Shown: positions 7,642 through 16,461, numbered from the stretch's first letter. The stretch: 46,553 nt of DNA from an uncultured Lachnospiraceae bacterium (GCA_947630485.1 CANRHU010000021.1:1-46553); one strand, 5' to 3'. The notes: a model not told the origin generated them from the letters alone. Translations and numbers: made by a program.

Positions 7642-8829
7642 GTGCTTAATTTCACATATTATACGCCGACGAAGGTGGCGTTTGGAAAAGGCAGTGTGGA
7701 CAGGCTGGGCGAGCTCCTTAGGGAGCAGGGCGCAAAGAAGATACTGCTGCATTACGGCGGAGGCAGTGCGGAGCGGTCCGGTCTTCTGGGACGTGTGCGC
7801 CGGATTCTGGACGCGGAAGGATTCGGTTACGTGGAGCTGGGCGGTGTAGTACCGAACCCGCGGCTGTCTTTGGTCTACAAAGGAATTGAATTATGTAAAG
7901 CGGAAGGTGTGGATTTCCTTCTGGCTGTGGGAGGCGGCAGCGTTATCGATTCAGCCAAGGCTATCGGGTACGGCGTCGCCAATGATTTCGATGTGTGGGA
8001 TATCTATGATTTTAAGGCGAAGCCGGCAGCGTGCCTGCCGGTTGGCGCGATTGTGACGATCGCGGCGGCGGGAAGCGAGATGAGCAACTCCGCAGTGATT
8101 ACCAAAGACGAGGGCGGAATGAAACGGGGAAGCAATTTTGATATCGCCAGGCCGAAGTTCGCCATCATGGATCCGGAACTGACCATGACGCTTCCGGCTT
8201 ATCAGACGGCGTGCGGCTGCGCGGATATTCTGATGCATACGATGGAGCGGTATCTGAATCATGGCGACAGCATGGAGCTGACGGACGCGCTGGCGGAAGG
8301 GCTGATGCGGACGGTCATCCGCAATGCGCATATCCTGATGGAGCAGCCGGATCATTACGAGGCGCGCGCGGAGATCATGTGGGCGAGCAGTCTTTCCCAC
8401 AACGGTCTGACCGGCTGCGGCACTGATGGCGGCGACTGGTCCTGCCATAAGCTGGAGCATGAGATCGGTGGTATGTTCGATGTGGCCCACGGCGCCGGGC
8501 TGACGGCCATCTGGGGAAGCTGGGCCAGATATGTGTACAGCTGCAGTCCGGATCGTTTTGAGAAACTGGCGGTGCGCGTGCTGGGCGTTGAACCGCGGGA
8601 GAGTCAGGAAGCGACAATTCTTGCCGGAATCGAGGCGATGGAGGATTTCTACCGGTCGATCGGCATGCCGACGAATATGCACGAGCTGGGGATCGATCCG
8701 ACCCCGGCGCAGATCGAAGAGTTGGCTGAGAAATGCAGCGTCACCGCGAAGGATCATCTGGGCACCGTGCGGGTGCTGCAGAAGGCGGATATGGCGGCGA
8801 TCTACCGCAGGGCAGCCGGGATGGAGTAA
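7642..8829 (+). CDS. Iron-containing alcohol dehydrogenase (butanol dehydrogenase/YqhD type)
   Basis: The 395-residue cytoplasmic NAD(P)H-dependent dehydrogenase has the GGGS-x-DSAK nucleotide motif (97-106) and the four metal ligands expected of YqhD/BDH proteins: D195, H199, H269 and H283, with the family spacing. It reduces aldehydes to alcohols during fermentation or detoxifies aldehydes. The start is GTG at 7642 with a purine-rich AAAGGGGA upstream; no ATG lies nearby in frame. It probably forms its own transcript from the promoter at 7561, and the next gene begins 6 bases after its stop, so the LRR/VWA genes may be co-transcribed. Confidence 0.93.
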   Translation: MLNFTYYTPTKVAFGKGSVDRLGELLREQGAKKILLHYGGGSAERSGLLGRVRRILDAEGFGYVELGGVVPNPRLSLVYKGIELCKAEGVDFLLAVGGGSVIDSAKAIGYGVANDFDVWDIYDFKAKPAACLPVGAIVTIAAAGSEMSNSAVITKDEGGMKRGSNFDIARPKFAIMDPELTMTLPAYQTACGCADILMHTMERYLNHGDSMELTDALAEGLMRTVIRNAHILMEQPDHYEARAEIMWASSLSHNGLTGCGTDGGDWSCHKLEHEIGGMFDVAHGAGLTAIWGSWARYVYSCSPDRFEKLAVRVLGVEPRESQEATILAGIEAMEDFYRSIGMPTNMHELGIDPTPAQIEELAEKCSVTAKDHLGTVRVLQKADMAAIYRRAAGME

Positions 8830-8835
8830 AAGCGG

Positions 8836-9939
8836 ATGGTTTATCTATGTGAATATCTGACGCGGCCCGGGGCTGTGCTGCAGACGGCTCAGACATCGTA
8901 TGGAAAGGCTGCGCCGGTAAATGCATACGGCATTCGCATTTTGGAGTGCCGCAGTCTTGATAGTCTGGCAGCGCTGCCGGACGAGATAAATGGATTTCCG
9001 GTAACAGAGCTGGCTCCGTATCTGTTTGCGGTACAGGGTTCCTATGATAATACCGTGCCTCCGGGTGCGTTTTGGTGGTCAGATACGGAAGCGGCCGCGC
9101 AGTCGGAAAATCTTTGGCAGGATGTCCCTGTTCTTCGGGGCAGCCGTCTGGAGGAGCTGCGGCTTCCGGCGCGTCTTGAGAAAGTCGGCGCATATGCGCT
9201 GTATAATTGTGAGAAACTGAAAAAGCTGGAGCTTTACAGTACGACGCTTGACTGGGGAGCGGGGGTATTTACCGGCTGTCAGGGCGTGCGGCAGATGACG
9301 ATTCATGTGGACGAGGGCAGCAGATCCTGTATGCGGGAAGTCCTGGCAGAGCTGCGGCAGACATTGGAGGTGCGGTATTTGCCGCAGAAACCGGCGGCCG
9401 CTGCGGCGCGGCGCGGCGCCTGGCCGGATCCTCTGCAGCCGGATGCCGCAGCTGCATGCGCGCTTCTCATATTCCCTGAGTTTTTTGAGGAGGCTGTGGA
9501 AAACACGCCCGCCCGGATTCTGGTGACAGAGACGCATGGCTGCGGTCAGAAGTACCGAAACGCGTTTGTTCGGACACAGTTTCAAATGAAGGAGTACGAC
9601 AGTCTGTTTCCCCACGTCCAGGTTCAGGAGCCGGAAGAACTTGTGTCTGAGCTGGCCCTGGGGCGATTGATGTATCCGTATCAACTGGAAGAGCGGTACG
9701 CGAAGCGCTATCGTGAATATCTGAGTACGCATACGTTGGTCGCGGCCGGTCAGGCGATTCAAAACGGCGATATGCAGGCGCTGGAATGGATCTTCGCCCA
9801 TATTCCGTGTGACGGAGAAATGATCGTAAAGCTTTTGGATATTGCCGGCGCCTGCCGGGACGGCTCCGCGGTCAGCTTTCTGATGGAAAGGAATCGCGCG
9901 GAAGGCGCTGTGAAGAGAAAACGATTTTCGCTGTGTTGA
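8836..9939 (+). CDS. LRR protein of the MoxR/VWA module
   Basis: The 367-residue protein has no signal peptide and is probably cytoplasmic. Residues about 25-150 contain BspA-type leucine-rich repeats (LEELRLPARLEKVGAYALYNC, then LKKLELYSTTLDWGAGVFTGC), followed by an alanine-rich hinge near 183-205 and an alpha-helical C-terminal half whose last 70 residues (AIQNGDMQALEWIF...) look ankyrin-like. I know similar proteins next to MoxR ATPases and VWA-like proteins in Clostridia; a function has not been assigned to my knowledge. It starts 6 bases after the dehydrogenase and ends 15 bases before the VWA gene, so it is in an operon with the latter. It may be the target-binding adaptor of the module (inference). 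Confidence 0.8.
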   Translation: MVYLCEYLTRPGAVLQTAQTSYGKAAPVNAYGIRILECRSLDSLAALPDEINGFPVTELAPYLFAVQGSYDNTVPPGAFWWSDTEAAAQSENLWQDVPVLRGSRLEELRLPARLEKVGAYALYNCEKLKKLELYSTTLDWGAGVFTGCQGVRQMTIHVDEGSRSCMREVLAELRQTLEVRYLPQKPAAAAARRGAWPDPLQPDAAAACALLIFPEFFEEAVENTPARILVTETHGCGQKYRNAFVRTQFQMKEYDSLFPHVQVQEPEELVSELALGRLMYPYQLEERYAKRYREYLSTHTLVAAGQAIQNGDMQALEWIFAHIPCDGEMIVKLLDIAGACRDGSAVSFLMERNRAEGAVKRKRFSLC

Positions 9940-9954
9940 GAGGAGTGAATCCCC

Positions 9955-11283
9955 ATGGTCGATCCGATACGCGCACGTCAGCTTGATGAGTTGGATACGG
10001 TCAGCCTTTGTGTCCGTATCCTGACGACAGCGCGCGATGAACTCTATCTGAATATGCATTTTTTGGATCTGTCTCTCAGCAGTCTCGGTTATGAGGCTGA
10101 TCCGGCCATGCCCACGCTTGGAACAGACGGTTTTGTGATCCGCTATCATCCGGAATATCTGTTTCGCCTGTACCGCCGCGGAAGGGTTTATGTGAACCGC
10201 GCGTATCTCCATATGGTTTTCCACTGTCTGTTTTGTCATATGGATACCCGGGGCGGGCGGGAAACAGGTTATTGGAATCTGGCGTGCGACATTGCGATGG
10301 AATCCATTATTGACGGACTGTATCAGAAATGCGTTCATGTTTCACCGACGCCGTTCCGGCGAGAGGCGTATCTGCGTCTTAATAAAAAGCTTCGGGTACT
10401 GACGGCGGAGGGGATTTACCGTCAACTGCAGGAGATGAAATTATCAGAGGCGGAATTTCAGCATATGACCGAGGAATTTCTGGTGGATAACCACGGCTTA
10501 TGGGAGGAGGAAGCTGTGCAGAAGCAGGCTATTCCGCGTCAGAGCCGTTGGAATGATAACCGGGAGAAGCTGCAGACCCGCATGGAAGCGCAGTCGGAGG
10601 AGGAAGCACAGTCGAAGGACGAGAGGAATCTTCTGGAACAGGTGCAGGCAGAGAACAGGGAGCGCTGTGATTATAGGAGGTTTTTGCGGAAATTTGCGGT
10701 TCTGAAGGAAGAAGTTTTGGTTGACGACGACGCGTTCGACTATGCTTATTATACGTATGGGATGGAGCATTACGGAAATATGCCGTTAATCGAGCCGCTT
10801 GAATCCAAAGAGATCTTCCGCATAGAAGACTTTGTCCTCGTAATTGATACTTCCATGTCGTGTTCCGGGGCGCTGGTGCGGAGATTTCTTGATGAGACTT
10901 ATGCCGTTTTAAGCGAGACGGAGAGCTATTTTAAGAAGATCAATATCCATATCATCCAGTGCGACGATCAGGTTCGTTCGGACAGGCTGATCACCAGCCG
11001 GGAAGAGATGGAGAGCTATATGCGGGATTTTACAATCAGCGGCAAGGGAGGGACGGATTTTCGTCCTGCTTTTGACTATGTAAATCGGCTGCGGGCGCAG
11101 GGGGCATTTACCAAGCTGCGGGGACTTTTGTATTTCACTGACGGAAAAGGAATTTATCCGGTGAAAATGCCGCCCTACGATACGGCGTTTGTTTTCATTA
11201 AGGATCAGTATCAGGATGAGTCCGTGCCGGCCTGGGCAATGAAGCTGATTCTGGATGCGGAGGATCTGGCGGCGGCGCAATAA
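9955..11283 (+). CDS. VWA-like protein with DUF2201-type metallopeptidase-like N-terminus
   Basis: The 442-residue cytoplasmic protein has two recognisable parts. Residues about 15-130 resemble the DUF2201 putative metallopeptidase domain, but where that family has HExxH this one reads HMVFH (86-90), so the catalytic Glu is absent. After a charged coiled-coil-prone linker (185-245), residues 292-440 form a VWA-like domain with MIDAS residues D298-x-S300-x-S302, T367 and D396. AGGAG at 9941 supports ATG 9955. VWA proteins of this kind work with MoxR AAA+ ATPases as metal-dependent adaptors; the matching ATPase lies at 12813. The missing Glu implies a binding rather than protease role. Confidence 0.85.
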   Translation: MVDPIRARQLDELDTVSLCVRILTTARDELYLNMHFLDLSLSSLGYEADPAMPTLGTDGFVIRYHPEYLFRLYRRGRVYVNRAYLHMVFHCLFCHMDTRGGRETGYWNLACDIAMESIIDGLYQKCVHVSPTPFRREAYLRLNKKLRVLTAEGIYRQLQEMKLSEAEFQHMTEEFLVDNHGLWEEEAVQKQAIPRQSRWNDNREKLQTRMEAQSEEEAQSKDERNLLEQVQAENRERCDYRRFLRKFAVLKEEVLVDDDAFDYAYYTYGMEHYGNMPLIEPLESKEIFRIEDFVLVIDTSMSCSGALVRRFLDETYAVLSETESYFKKINIHIIQCDDQVRSDRLITSREEMESYMRDFTISGKGGTDFRPAFDYVNRLRAQGAFTKLRGLLYFTDGKGIYPVKMPPYDTAFVFIKDQYQDESVPAWAMKLILDAEDLAAAQ

Positions 11284-11358
11284 ACCGCGCGAAATGGAAT
11301 TGACCGAAACGGTAACCGGGCGAAAAAATGGCAACCGAAAGAATGGTCAGCAGACGGA

Positions 11359-11387
11359 AAAGCACAGCCGTTAAAAAGCTGTGCTTT
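11359..11387. terminator. Hairpin between convergent VWA and LysR genes
   Basis: A perfect 10-bp stem (AAAGCACAGC/GCTGTGCTTT) with a 9-base loop overlaps the last codons of the LysR gene. T-runs are weak on either side, so its use as a bidirectional terminator is plausible rather than certain. Confidence 0.5.
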
Positions 11388-12327
11388 CCGTAATTTTGAT
11401 GAATTCCTCCATACATCTGGTACGGAGGCGGTTTTTCTGATAGAACATGTAAACGTTTCGCCGGGCAAACTCCGGAAGCAGCCGATAATAGGTCACTCCC
11501 GTTTCGTTCTGCATGTTTCGCGCGACACAGTCGCTGATGAAGGTAGCCGCCACCCCGTGGCTTGCCAGCGTCAGCGCTGTATTCTGCTGATCTACCTTGA
11601 GAACTACCTGCGGAGACAGGTTATAGTGGAAGAACAGCTGATCGGATCGATGCCGGGTATCGTTGCCTACATGGAGCAGCATGAAAGGAAGCCCCTCAAA
11701 TTTGTTCAGCGGCACGATCGGGATTTCTTCTGTCCGATGCCGATCCGAAAGGATATCCTGACTGGTCATCCGGTATTGTGTCAGCTGTTCGTTGACAGGC
11801 CAGCGGCTGGGAACCGCCAAAAGGATATCTTCATGGATAATCGGAATACTCTGGTAATCTTCGTGCGGCAGCACGCGGTTGTCAACCACCAGATCGAGGA
11901 GGCTGTTGGTCAGCTGTTCCTCTAAATCCGGGCTCGCGGCCTCCACAAGGCGCACCTGAACGCCCGGATAGAGCCGGGAGAATTCCGAGATTACCGGCAG
12001 CAGCACATGACATAAATAGATACCGTTGCCGCCAACGGCCAGATGGCCGGTTACCAGTTCATCCAATTGCTGGACGCGGGACGAAAAATGATGCTCGATT
12101 TCCATGATCTTTTCTATGGCTTCGATATATTCAACACCGTCTTCTGTAAGACCAATGGGTATCGTACTGCGGTCGAAGATTTCTACCCCGATGCGTTTTT
12201 CAATTTTTCGAATCGTCGCGCTTAATGAAGATTGGCTGATAAACAGATTTTCAGCGGCCTTGGAAAAGCTTCGGGTCTTGTAGACCTCGTATACATAACC
12301 GTAACCATTAAATAATTTATCATTCAT
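11371..12327 (-). CDS. LysR-family transcriptional regulator
   Basis: The 318-residue protein has an N-terminal winged helix (about 5-65, with the SFSKAAENLFISQSSLSATIRKIEKRIG pattern split across the HTH) and a periplasmic-binding-like effector domain (about 90-300). ATG 12327 has AAGGGGATGG upstream. LysR regulators normally control a divergent gene; here the divergent side carries only an orphan terminator and then the MoxR gene 486 bases away, so its classic target is absent or is the MoxR gene itself. It lies inverted between genes that normally sit together. The effector is unknown. Confidence 0.92.
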   Translation of the reverse strand: MNDKLFNGYGYVYEVYKTRSFSKAAENLFISQSSLSATIRKIEKRIGVEIFDRSTIPIGLTEDGVEYIEAIEKIMEIEHHFSSRVQQLDELVTGHLAVGGNGIYLCHVLLPVISEFSRLYPGVQVRLVEAASPDLEEQLTNSLLDLVVDNRVLPHEDYQSIPIIHEDILLAVPSRWPVNEQLTQYRMTSQDILSDRHRTEEIPIVPLNKFEGLPFMLLHVGNDTRHRSDQLFFHYNLSPQVVLKVDQQNTALTLASHGVAATFISDCVARNMQNETGVTYYRLLPEFARRNVYMFYQKNRLRTRCMEEFIKITESTAF

Positions 12328-12433
12328 ACTTACACCATCCCCTTCCTAATATACCATATTTCAAGGGCATTTTCAATATACGATTGTTTTAAAATAAATA
12401 AATTTTCTGAATTATTATAAATTTCTACAAAAT

Positions 12434-12474
12434 AAAACCCGCCAGACCAGTGGGGGGACGGTCCGGCGGGTTTT
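12434..12474 (+). terminator. Intrinsic terminator with no gene in front of it
   Basis: CCCGCC-A-GACC (12438-12448) pairs with GGTC-C-GGCGGG (12460-12470), followed by TTTT and preceded by AAAA. It lies about 110 bases upstream of the LysR start and points away from it. No gene on the plus strand ends here, so it closes either an antisense or small transcript or a gene that has been lost. Confidence 0.7.
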
Positions 12475-12714
12475 CCCTAGTGGAAAAAGAAATAGGGGAG
12501 CGCTGCAAAATATATCCGGAAGGGAGAAGAACACTCTGCAATAGAGTAGGATACTTGCAACGTAACCCAATTAAAGCAAAATAAACTTTCCTTGTGCTTA
12601 TAGTATAACATTTTCAGAATAGAAATTCCAATACAAGTATTTTCATAAGGGTATGCAAAAAAATGAATACGTTAACTATTTATTAAACAGTTCACAAATG
12701 TCCTATGAATTGCG
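12475..12714. other. AT-rich spacer before the MoxR promoter
   Basis: No ORF longer than about 25 codons with a ribosome binding site is seen. The stretch is AT-rich and may hold regulator sites for LysR, but I could not identify a T-N11-A site with confidence. Confidence 0.4.
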
Positions 12715-12744
12715 TTGCATCTTCTGGGGAAGTCGTGATATAAT
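12715..12744 (+). promoter_or_regulatory. Promoter of the MoxR gene
   Basis: TTGCAT (12715-12720), 18 bases, TATAAT (12739-12744), with an extended -10 TG one base upstream. It gives the MoxR gene its own transcript, separate from the LRR/VWA pair. Confidence 0.75.
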
Positions 12745-12812
12745 TTCAGTCGGGATTATAGTTGTGCCTGTGTTCGCGCGAAAAGGAATAAATTGTGCGG
12801 GAGGTGTACGAA

Positions 12813-14333
12813 TTGAATATCAAGAGAGCCAAGGAAGAGATTAAGAACACGATTGCAGCTTACCTGGCCAAGGATGAATACGGGGCGTATGCCATTCCGG
12901 CGATTCGTCAGCGCCCGGTGCTGCTCATCGGCCCGCCTGGGATCGGAAAGACCCAGATTATCGAACAGATTTCCCAGGAATGCCGCGTGGGATTGGTAGC
13001 TTATACGATTACTCACCACACCCGCCAGAGCGCCATCGGCTTGCCGTATATTACGGAGAGAGTCTATAACGGCGTCCGGATGTCGGTCACAGAATACACG
13101 ATGAGCGAGATCGTGGCTTCGATCTATGACAAGATTGAGTCTACCGGACTGCGTGAAGGAATTCTCTTTATCGATGAGATTAACTGTGTTTCCGAGACTC
13201 TGGCGCCCACGATGCTGCAGTTTCTTCAGGCCAAAACCTTCGGCAGCCATAAGATTCCCGCGGGGTGGATTATCGTAGCAGCCGGAAATCCGCCGGAATA
13301 TAATAAATCTGTCCGCGATTTTGACGTTGTCACCTTGGATCGCATTAAGCGGATCGAGGTTGAAGCGGATTTTGCCGTGTGGAAGGAGTATGCGGAGTCT
13401 GTCAATATACACCCGGCGATTGTCGCTTATCTGAATGTAAAACAGCAGAATTTCTGCCGTATTGAGACGACTGTGGACGGCAAGCGCTTTGCCACGCCGC
13501 GCGGCTGGGAGGATTTGTCCCGATTGATCGAGGTCTATGAGCGTCTTTCTTTGACGGTGGACCGGGACGTGATTGAGCAGTATATCCAGCATCCCGCGAT
13601 TGCCAAGGATTTTGCCAATTATCTTGAGCTCTATTATAAATATGAAACGGACTACCGGGTGGATGAGATCGCTGCGGGCGTCATCCGCGAGGATGTCTGC
13701 GGGAAGCTTTCCCGCGCCCCGTTTGACGAGTGTTTAAGCGTGGTCAGCCATCTTCTTGCCCGGCTTAACAATGCTTTTCGTGCGGTTGCTGACGGTGAAG
13801 ACCGTCTGGAGCGCCTGCAGGAGCTTTTTTCGGAAATGAAGCCGCAGAGCGGAGTATCGATTCAGCCAGCATCAGAGGATCTGACCGCTCTCGGCCGATT
13901 TGAGGCGCTTACAGCCGGCGCGGAGGTTGAGCGCAGATATAAGGAGGAGGCGGGGCTTTTAAACCGGCACGAGGATTACGTCTGCAGAGATGTCCAGAAA
14001 GTCCTTGATGAGGCGCTTCAATCCCTTAAGGCGGATCACCTTCAGGACGCATCCGCGGTCTGGGAGCGGCTGTGTGAAATCTTTTCCCGCGAAAATAAAG
14101 CGCATGAAGAGCTTTTTGATGCGGCTTCGCGGATGTTAGAGCATATTTTTGATTTTATGGAAGCTGCTTTTGGCGGCGGCCAGGAAATGGTAGTTTTTGT
14201 CACCAGCTTGAATACCGGTTTTTACAGCGTCCGCTTTCTCCGGCAATACGACTGCGAACGTTACTACCATTATAATAAGACGTTTCTTTTTGATCATGTT
14301 GAGCGCGAAATATTATCTCAGCTTCCCGATTGA
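12813..14333 (+). CDS. MoxR-type AAA+ ATPase
   Basis: The 506-residue cytoplasmic protein has Walker A GPPGIGKT (40-47), Walker B ILFIDE (117-122), sensor-1 Asn in AAGNPP (near 159) and the arginine-containing DRIKRI segment (near 176-181), followed by a long helical C-terminus (250-506) unlike short MoxR proteins. I chose the TTG at 12813 because GGGAGGTG lies 6 bases upstream and the protein then begins MNIKRAKEEIK, the start I associate with Clostridial homologues; the GTG at 12795 has no ribosome binding site. MoxR ATPases remodel or insert metal into partners presented by VWA proteins. The LRR and VWA partners are at 8836-11283, separated by the inverted LysR gene. Confidence 0.88.
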   Translation: MNIKRAKEEIKNTIAAYLAKDEYGAYAIPAIRQRPVLLIGPPGIGKTQIIEQISQECRVGLVAYTITHHTRQSAIGLPYITERVYNGVRMSVTEYTMSEIVASIYDKIESTGLREGILFIDEINCVSETLAPTMLQFLQAKTFGSHKIPAGWIIVAAGNPPEYNKSVRDFDVVTLDRIKRIEVEADFAVWKEYAESVNIHPAIVAYLNVKQQNFCRIETTVDGKRFATPRGWEDLSRLIEVYERLSLTVDRDVIEQYIQHPAIAKDFANYLELYYKYETDYRVDEIAAGVIREDVCGKLSRAPFDECLSVVSHLLARLNNAFRAVADGEDRLERLQELFSEMKPQSGVSIQPASEDLTALGRFEALTAGAEVERRYKEEAGLLNRHEDYVCRDVQKVLDEALQSLKADHLQDASAVWERLCEIFSRENKAHEELFDAASRMLEHIFDFMEAAFGGGQEMVVFVTSLNTGFYSVRFLRQYDCERYYHYNKTFLFDHVEREILSQLPD

Positions 14334-14447
14334 CCGCACCGCGCGGCAGGCGGAAAGAAGCGAATGTGAATCTGTAAATTCAGCGGATACCTCCGTATAT
14401 TTTCCGCTATGCTGCCCATACTAGGCTTAGAAAAGGAGGCATTCGCA

Positions 14448-14657
14448 ATGGACAACAAAGTATTAGACTACACTGCCCTGACCATCAGTATTATCGGTGC
14501 TGTCAACTGGGGCCTGATCGGACTCTTTGATTTCAACCTGGTCGCATTTCTGTTTGGCAGCATGACCTGGTTGTCCCGCATTGTATACGCCCTTGTCGGT
14601 CTGTGCGGGCTTTATCTGTTCACTTTCTACGCAAGACGCGATCGTATGGAAGCCTGA
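14448..14657 (+). CDS. DUF378 small membrane protein
   Basis: The 69-residue protein has two transmembrane helices (about 8-28 and 38-58). The first carries the DUF378 pattern ISIIGAVNWGLIGLF with the invariant NWG, and the second begins after the short loop. The family's function is unknown. AAAAGGAGG at 14431-14439 supports ATG 14448; the earlier ATG at 14409 has no ribosome binding site. It is probably monocistronic. Confidence 0.9.
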   Translation: MDNKVLDYTALTISIIGAVNWGLIGLFDFNLVAFLFGSMTWLSRIVYALVGLCGLYLFTFYARRDRMEA

Positions 14658-14694
14658 TTATAATGTGTATCTGTCAAGTCAGTATGCGGGCAGG

Positions 14695-14800
14695 GCGCCG
14701 GTGTCGCTCTGTCCGTATTTCTATGCGAATCAAGCGCCGGTGACGCTTGGTTCGTATTTCTTTGCAAAAAGGGTGCCGGCGGGCATGATTTCTGTATTTG
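14695..14800. repeat. 39-bp imperfect tandem repeat, about 3 copies
   Basis: Units start at 14695 (GCGCCGGTG), 14734 (GCGCCGGTG) and 14773 (GTGCCGGCG), exactly 39 bases apart, each with a CGTATTTCT-like core about 20 bases further on. A degenerate partial copy may precede them at about 14666. Because 39 is a multiple of 3, one plus frame stays open through all copies with a 13-residue period (RAPVSLCPYFYAN, QAPVTLGSYFFAK), but this frame has no start of its own. There are no unique spacers, so it is not a CRISPR array. Confidence 0.7.
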
Positions 14801-14858
14801 TCGTTTCGATTCCTTTCATTACTTTAATAATTATTTTATAAACACCCCGCCGCAAATG

Positions 14859-14867
14859 TGGTATACT
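14859..14867 (+). promoter_or_regulatory. Extended -10 promoter of the kinase-regulator operon
   Basis: TGGTATACT (TGnTATACT) ends about 89 bases before the kinase start. No good -35 is seen, which an extended -10 can tolerate. Confidence 0.5.
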
Positions 14868-14955
14868 ACAAAAGAGTATAGGGGTGTTGTGGGGGAGCAG
14901 AAAACTCCCGTCATAGTTTGTGCCGCGTGGGGCGGCGGTAGAACGGAGAAGGGGC

Positions 14956-16461
14956 ATGAAGATTCGAACGCGGCTTGCGATTGCATTTCTGACGGTTACC
15001 ATCGGACCGCTGTGCGTGTTCTATCTGGCTTTTTCGGTGTTGGCTAACTATCAGACGGCGGCATTCACCCGCTCTTATGGCCTGACTGAGAGACTGGATC
15101 TGTTGTCGAGTAATTCTGTACAGGTTTTCAGCCGTTTGACGCGGAGTGATCAGGAAGGGATCCAGCAGATGCTGGCCAGCGAGCCGGATCGATTTGAAGA
15201 TCCTGCGTATCTGCAGAGTCTGAATAATAATCTGCAGCAGAAATATGCCTATCTGATCGTCCGTAAAGGAGACTCGATTATTTTTTCCGGCCTGGAAGAC
15301 GGAGGGGAGGACTTGTCGGGAAGTCTTCCGGCATACGGCAGCGCCGATCCGGATGTGGATGTGGGCGTCTATATGGATGGCGAGGTTCAACATCTTGTAA
15401 AGCAGGATGATTTCCGGTTCAGCGACGGCTCGGAGGGCAGCGTTTTTATTATATCCGGTTTTGAAAATTATGTTCCTGAGCTGCGGACCTTGATGACGCA
15501 GGGGATTTTCGTGGGAATTTTGATTCTTTTGGCGGCGGCTATGGTTATGGTTGCCTGGGTATACCAGTCGATTCTGAAGCCCTTGGGGGAGCTGCAGAAG
15601 GCGACCCATGAGATTCAGAACGGCAATCTGGATTTTACAATGGATATCGACAGCGAGGATGAGATCGGCAAGCTCTGCCAGGATTTTGAGGAGATGCGCG
15701 TGCGTTTGAAGGAGTCCACGGAGGAGAAGCTGCAGTACGACGAGGAGAGCAAGGCGCTGCTGATGAACATTTCCCATGACCTAAAGACCCCTGTTACAGC
15801 AATTAAGGGATATGCGGAAGGGATTATGGACGGCGTGGCTTCGTCTCCGGAGATGCTGAACCGCTATATCCGCACGATCTATAACAAAGCCAACGACATG
15901 GATCGTCTGGTGGATGAACTGACTTTTTATTCCAAGATCGATACCAACAAAATTCCATACACGTTTTCGAAAATTAATGTGGCAAACTATTTTCGTGACT
16001 GTGTGGAAGAAGTAGGGCTTGAATTGGATACGAACCATATCGAGCTTGGGTATTTTAATTATGTGGATGAAGACGTGACGGTTATCGCCGACGCGGAGCA
16101 AATGAAGCGCGTCATCAACAATATTATCGGAAATTCGGTGAAATACCTGGACAAAAAGAAAGGCATTATTAATATTCGCATCAAGGATGTAGGCGATTTT
16201 GTCGAGGTGGAGATTGAGGACAACGGCCGCGGCATCGCGCCGGGGGATCTGCCTTATATCTTTGACCGTTTTTATCGGGCTGACGTTTCGCGCAATTCTT
16301 CGAAAGGCGGCAGCGGCATCGGGTTGTCCATTGTGCGCAAGATTATCGAAGATCATGGCGGTAAGATCTGGGCTACCAGCAAGGAGGGGATCGGCACGGA
16401 AATCCATTTCGTGCTTCGGAAATATCAGGAGGTATACCATGAAGAGAATTCTGCTGATTGA
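14956..16461 (+). CDS. Sensor histidine kinase (HAMP, HisKA, HATPase)
   Basis: The 501-residue membrane kinase has TM1 at about 8-30, an extracytoplasmic sensor domain (31-180), TM2 at about 183-205, HAMP (about 205-258), HisKA with H274 in the HDLKTP box, and a HATPase domain with the NNIIGNSVKYL N-box, DNGRGI and GSGIGLSIV motifs. ATG 14956 was chosen because GGAGAAGGGG lies just upstream and TM1 then starts at residue 8. It overlaps the regulator gene by 23 bases. The order kinase then regulator is the reverse of the 3053-5906 pair. The signal is unknown; a cell-envelope stress or surfactant signal is a guess only. Confidence 0.94.
   Translation: MKIRTRLAIAFLTVTIGPLCVFYLAFSVLANYQTAAFTRSYGLTERLDLLSSNSVQVFSRLTRSDQEGIQQMLASEPDRFEDPAYLQSLNNNLQQKYAYLIVRKGDSIIFSGLEDGGEDLSGSLPAYGSADPDVDVGVYMDGEVQHLVKQDDFRFSDGSEGSVFIISGFENYVPELRTLMTQGIFVGILILLAAAMVMVAWVYQSILKPLGELQKATHEIQNGNLDFTMDIDSEDEIGKLCQDFEEMRVRLKESTEEKLQYDEESKALLMNISHDLKTPVTAIKGYAEGIMDGVASSPEMLNRYIRTIYNKANDMDRLVDELTFYSKIDTNKIPYTFSKINVANYFRDCVEEVGLELDTNHIELGYFNYVDEDVTVIADAEQMKRVINNIIGNSVKYLDKKKGIINIRIKDVGDFVEVEIEDNGRGIAPGDLPYIFDRFYRADVSRNSSKGGSGIGLSIVRKIIEDHGGKIWATSKEGIGTEIHFVLRKYQEVYHEENSAD

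Noticed and set aside
12795..12812. GTG start for the MoxR ATPase
   Set aside because: The ribosome binding site lies downstream of it; TTG 12813 has proper spacing and gives the expected N-terminus.
14695..14800. Possible CRISPR array
   Set aside because: The units are contiguous and diverged with no unique spacers, and no cas genes are present in the window.
14581..14841. Protein with repeated 13-residue motif
   Set aside because: Its only ATG lies inside the DUF378 gene in another frame and has no ribosome binding site; better described as a DNA repeat.
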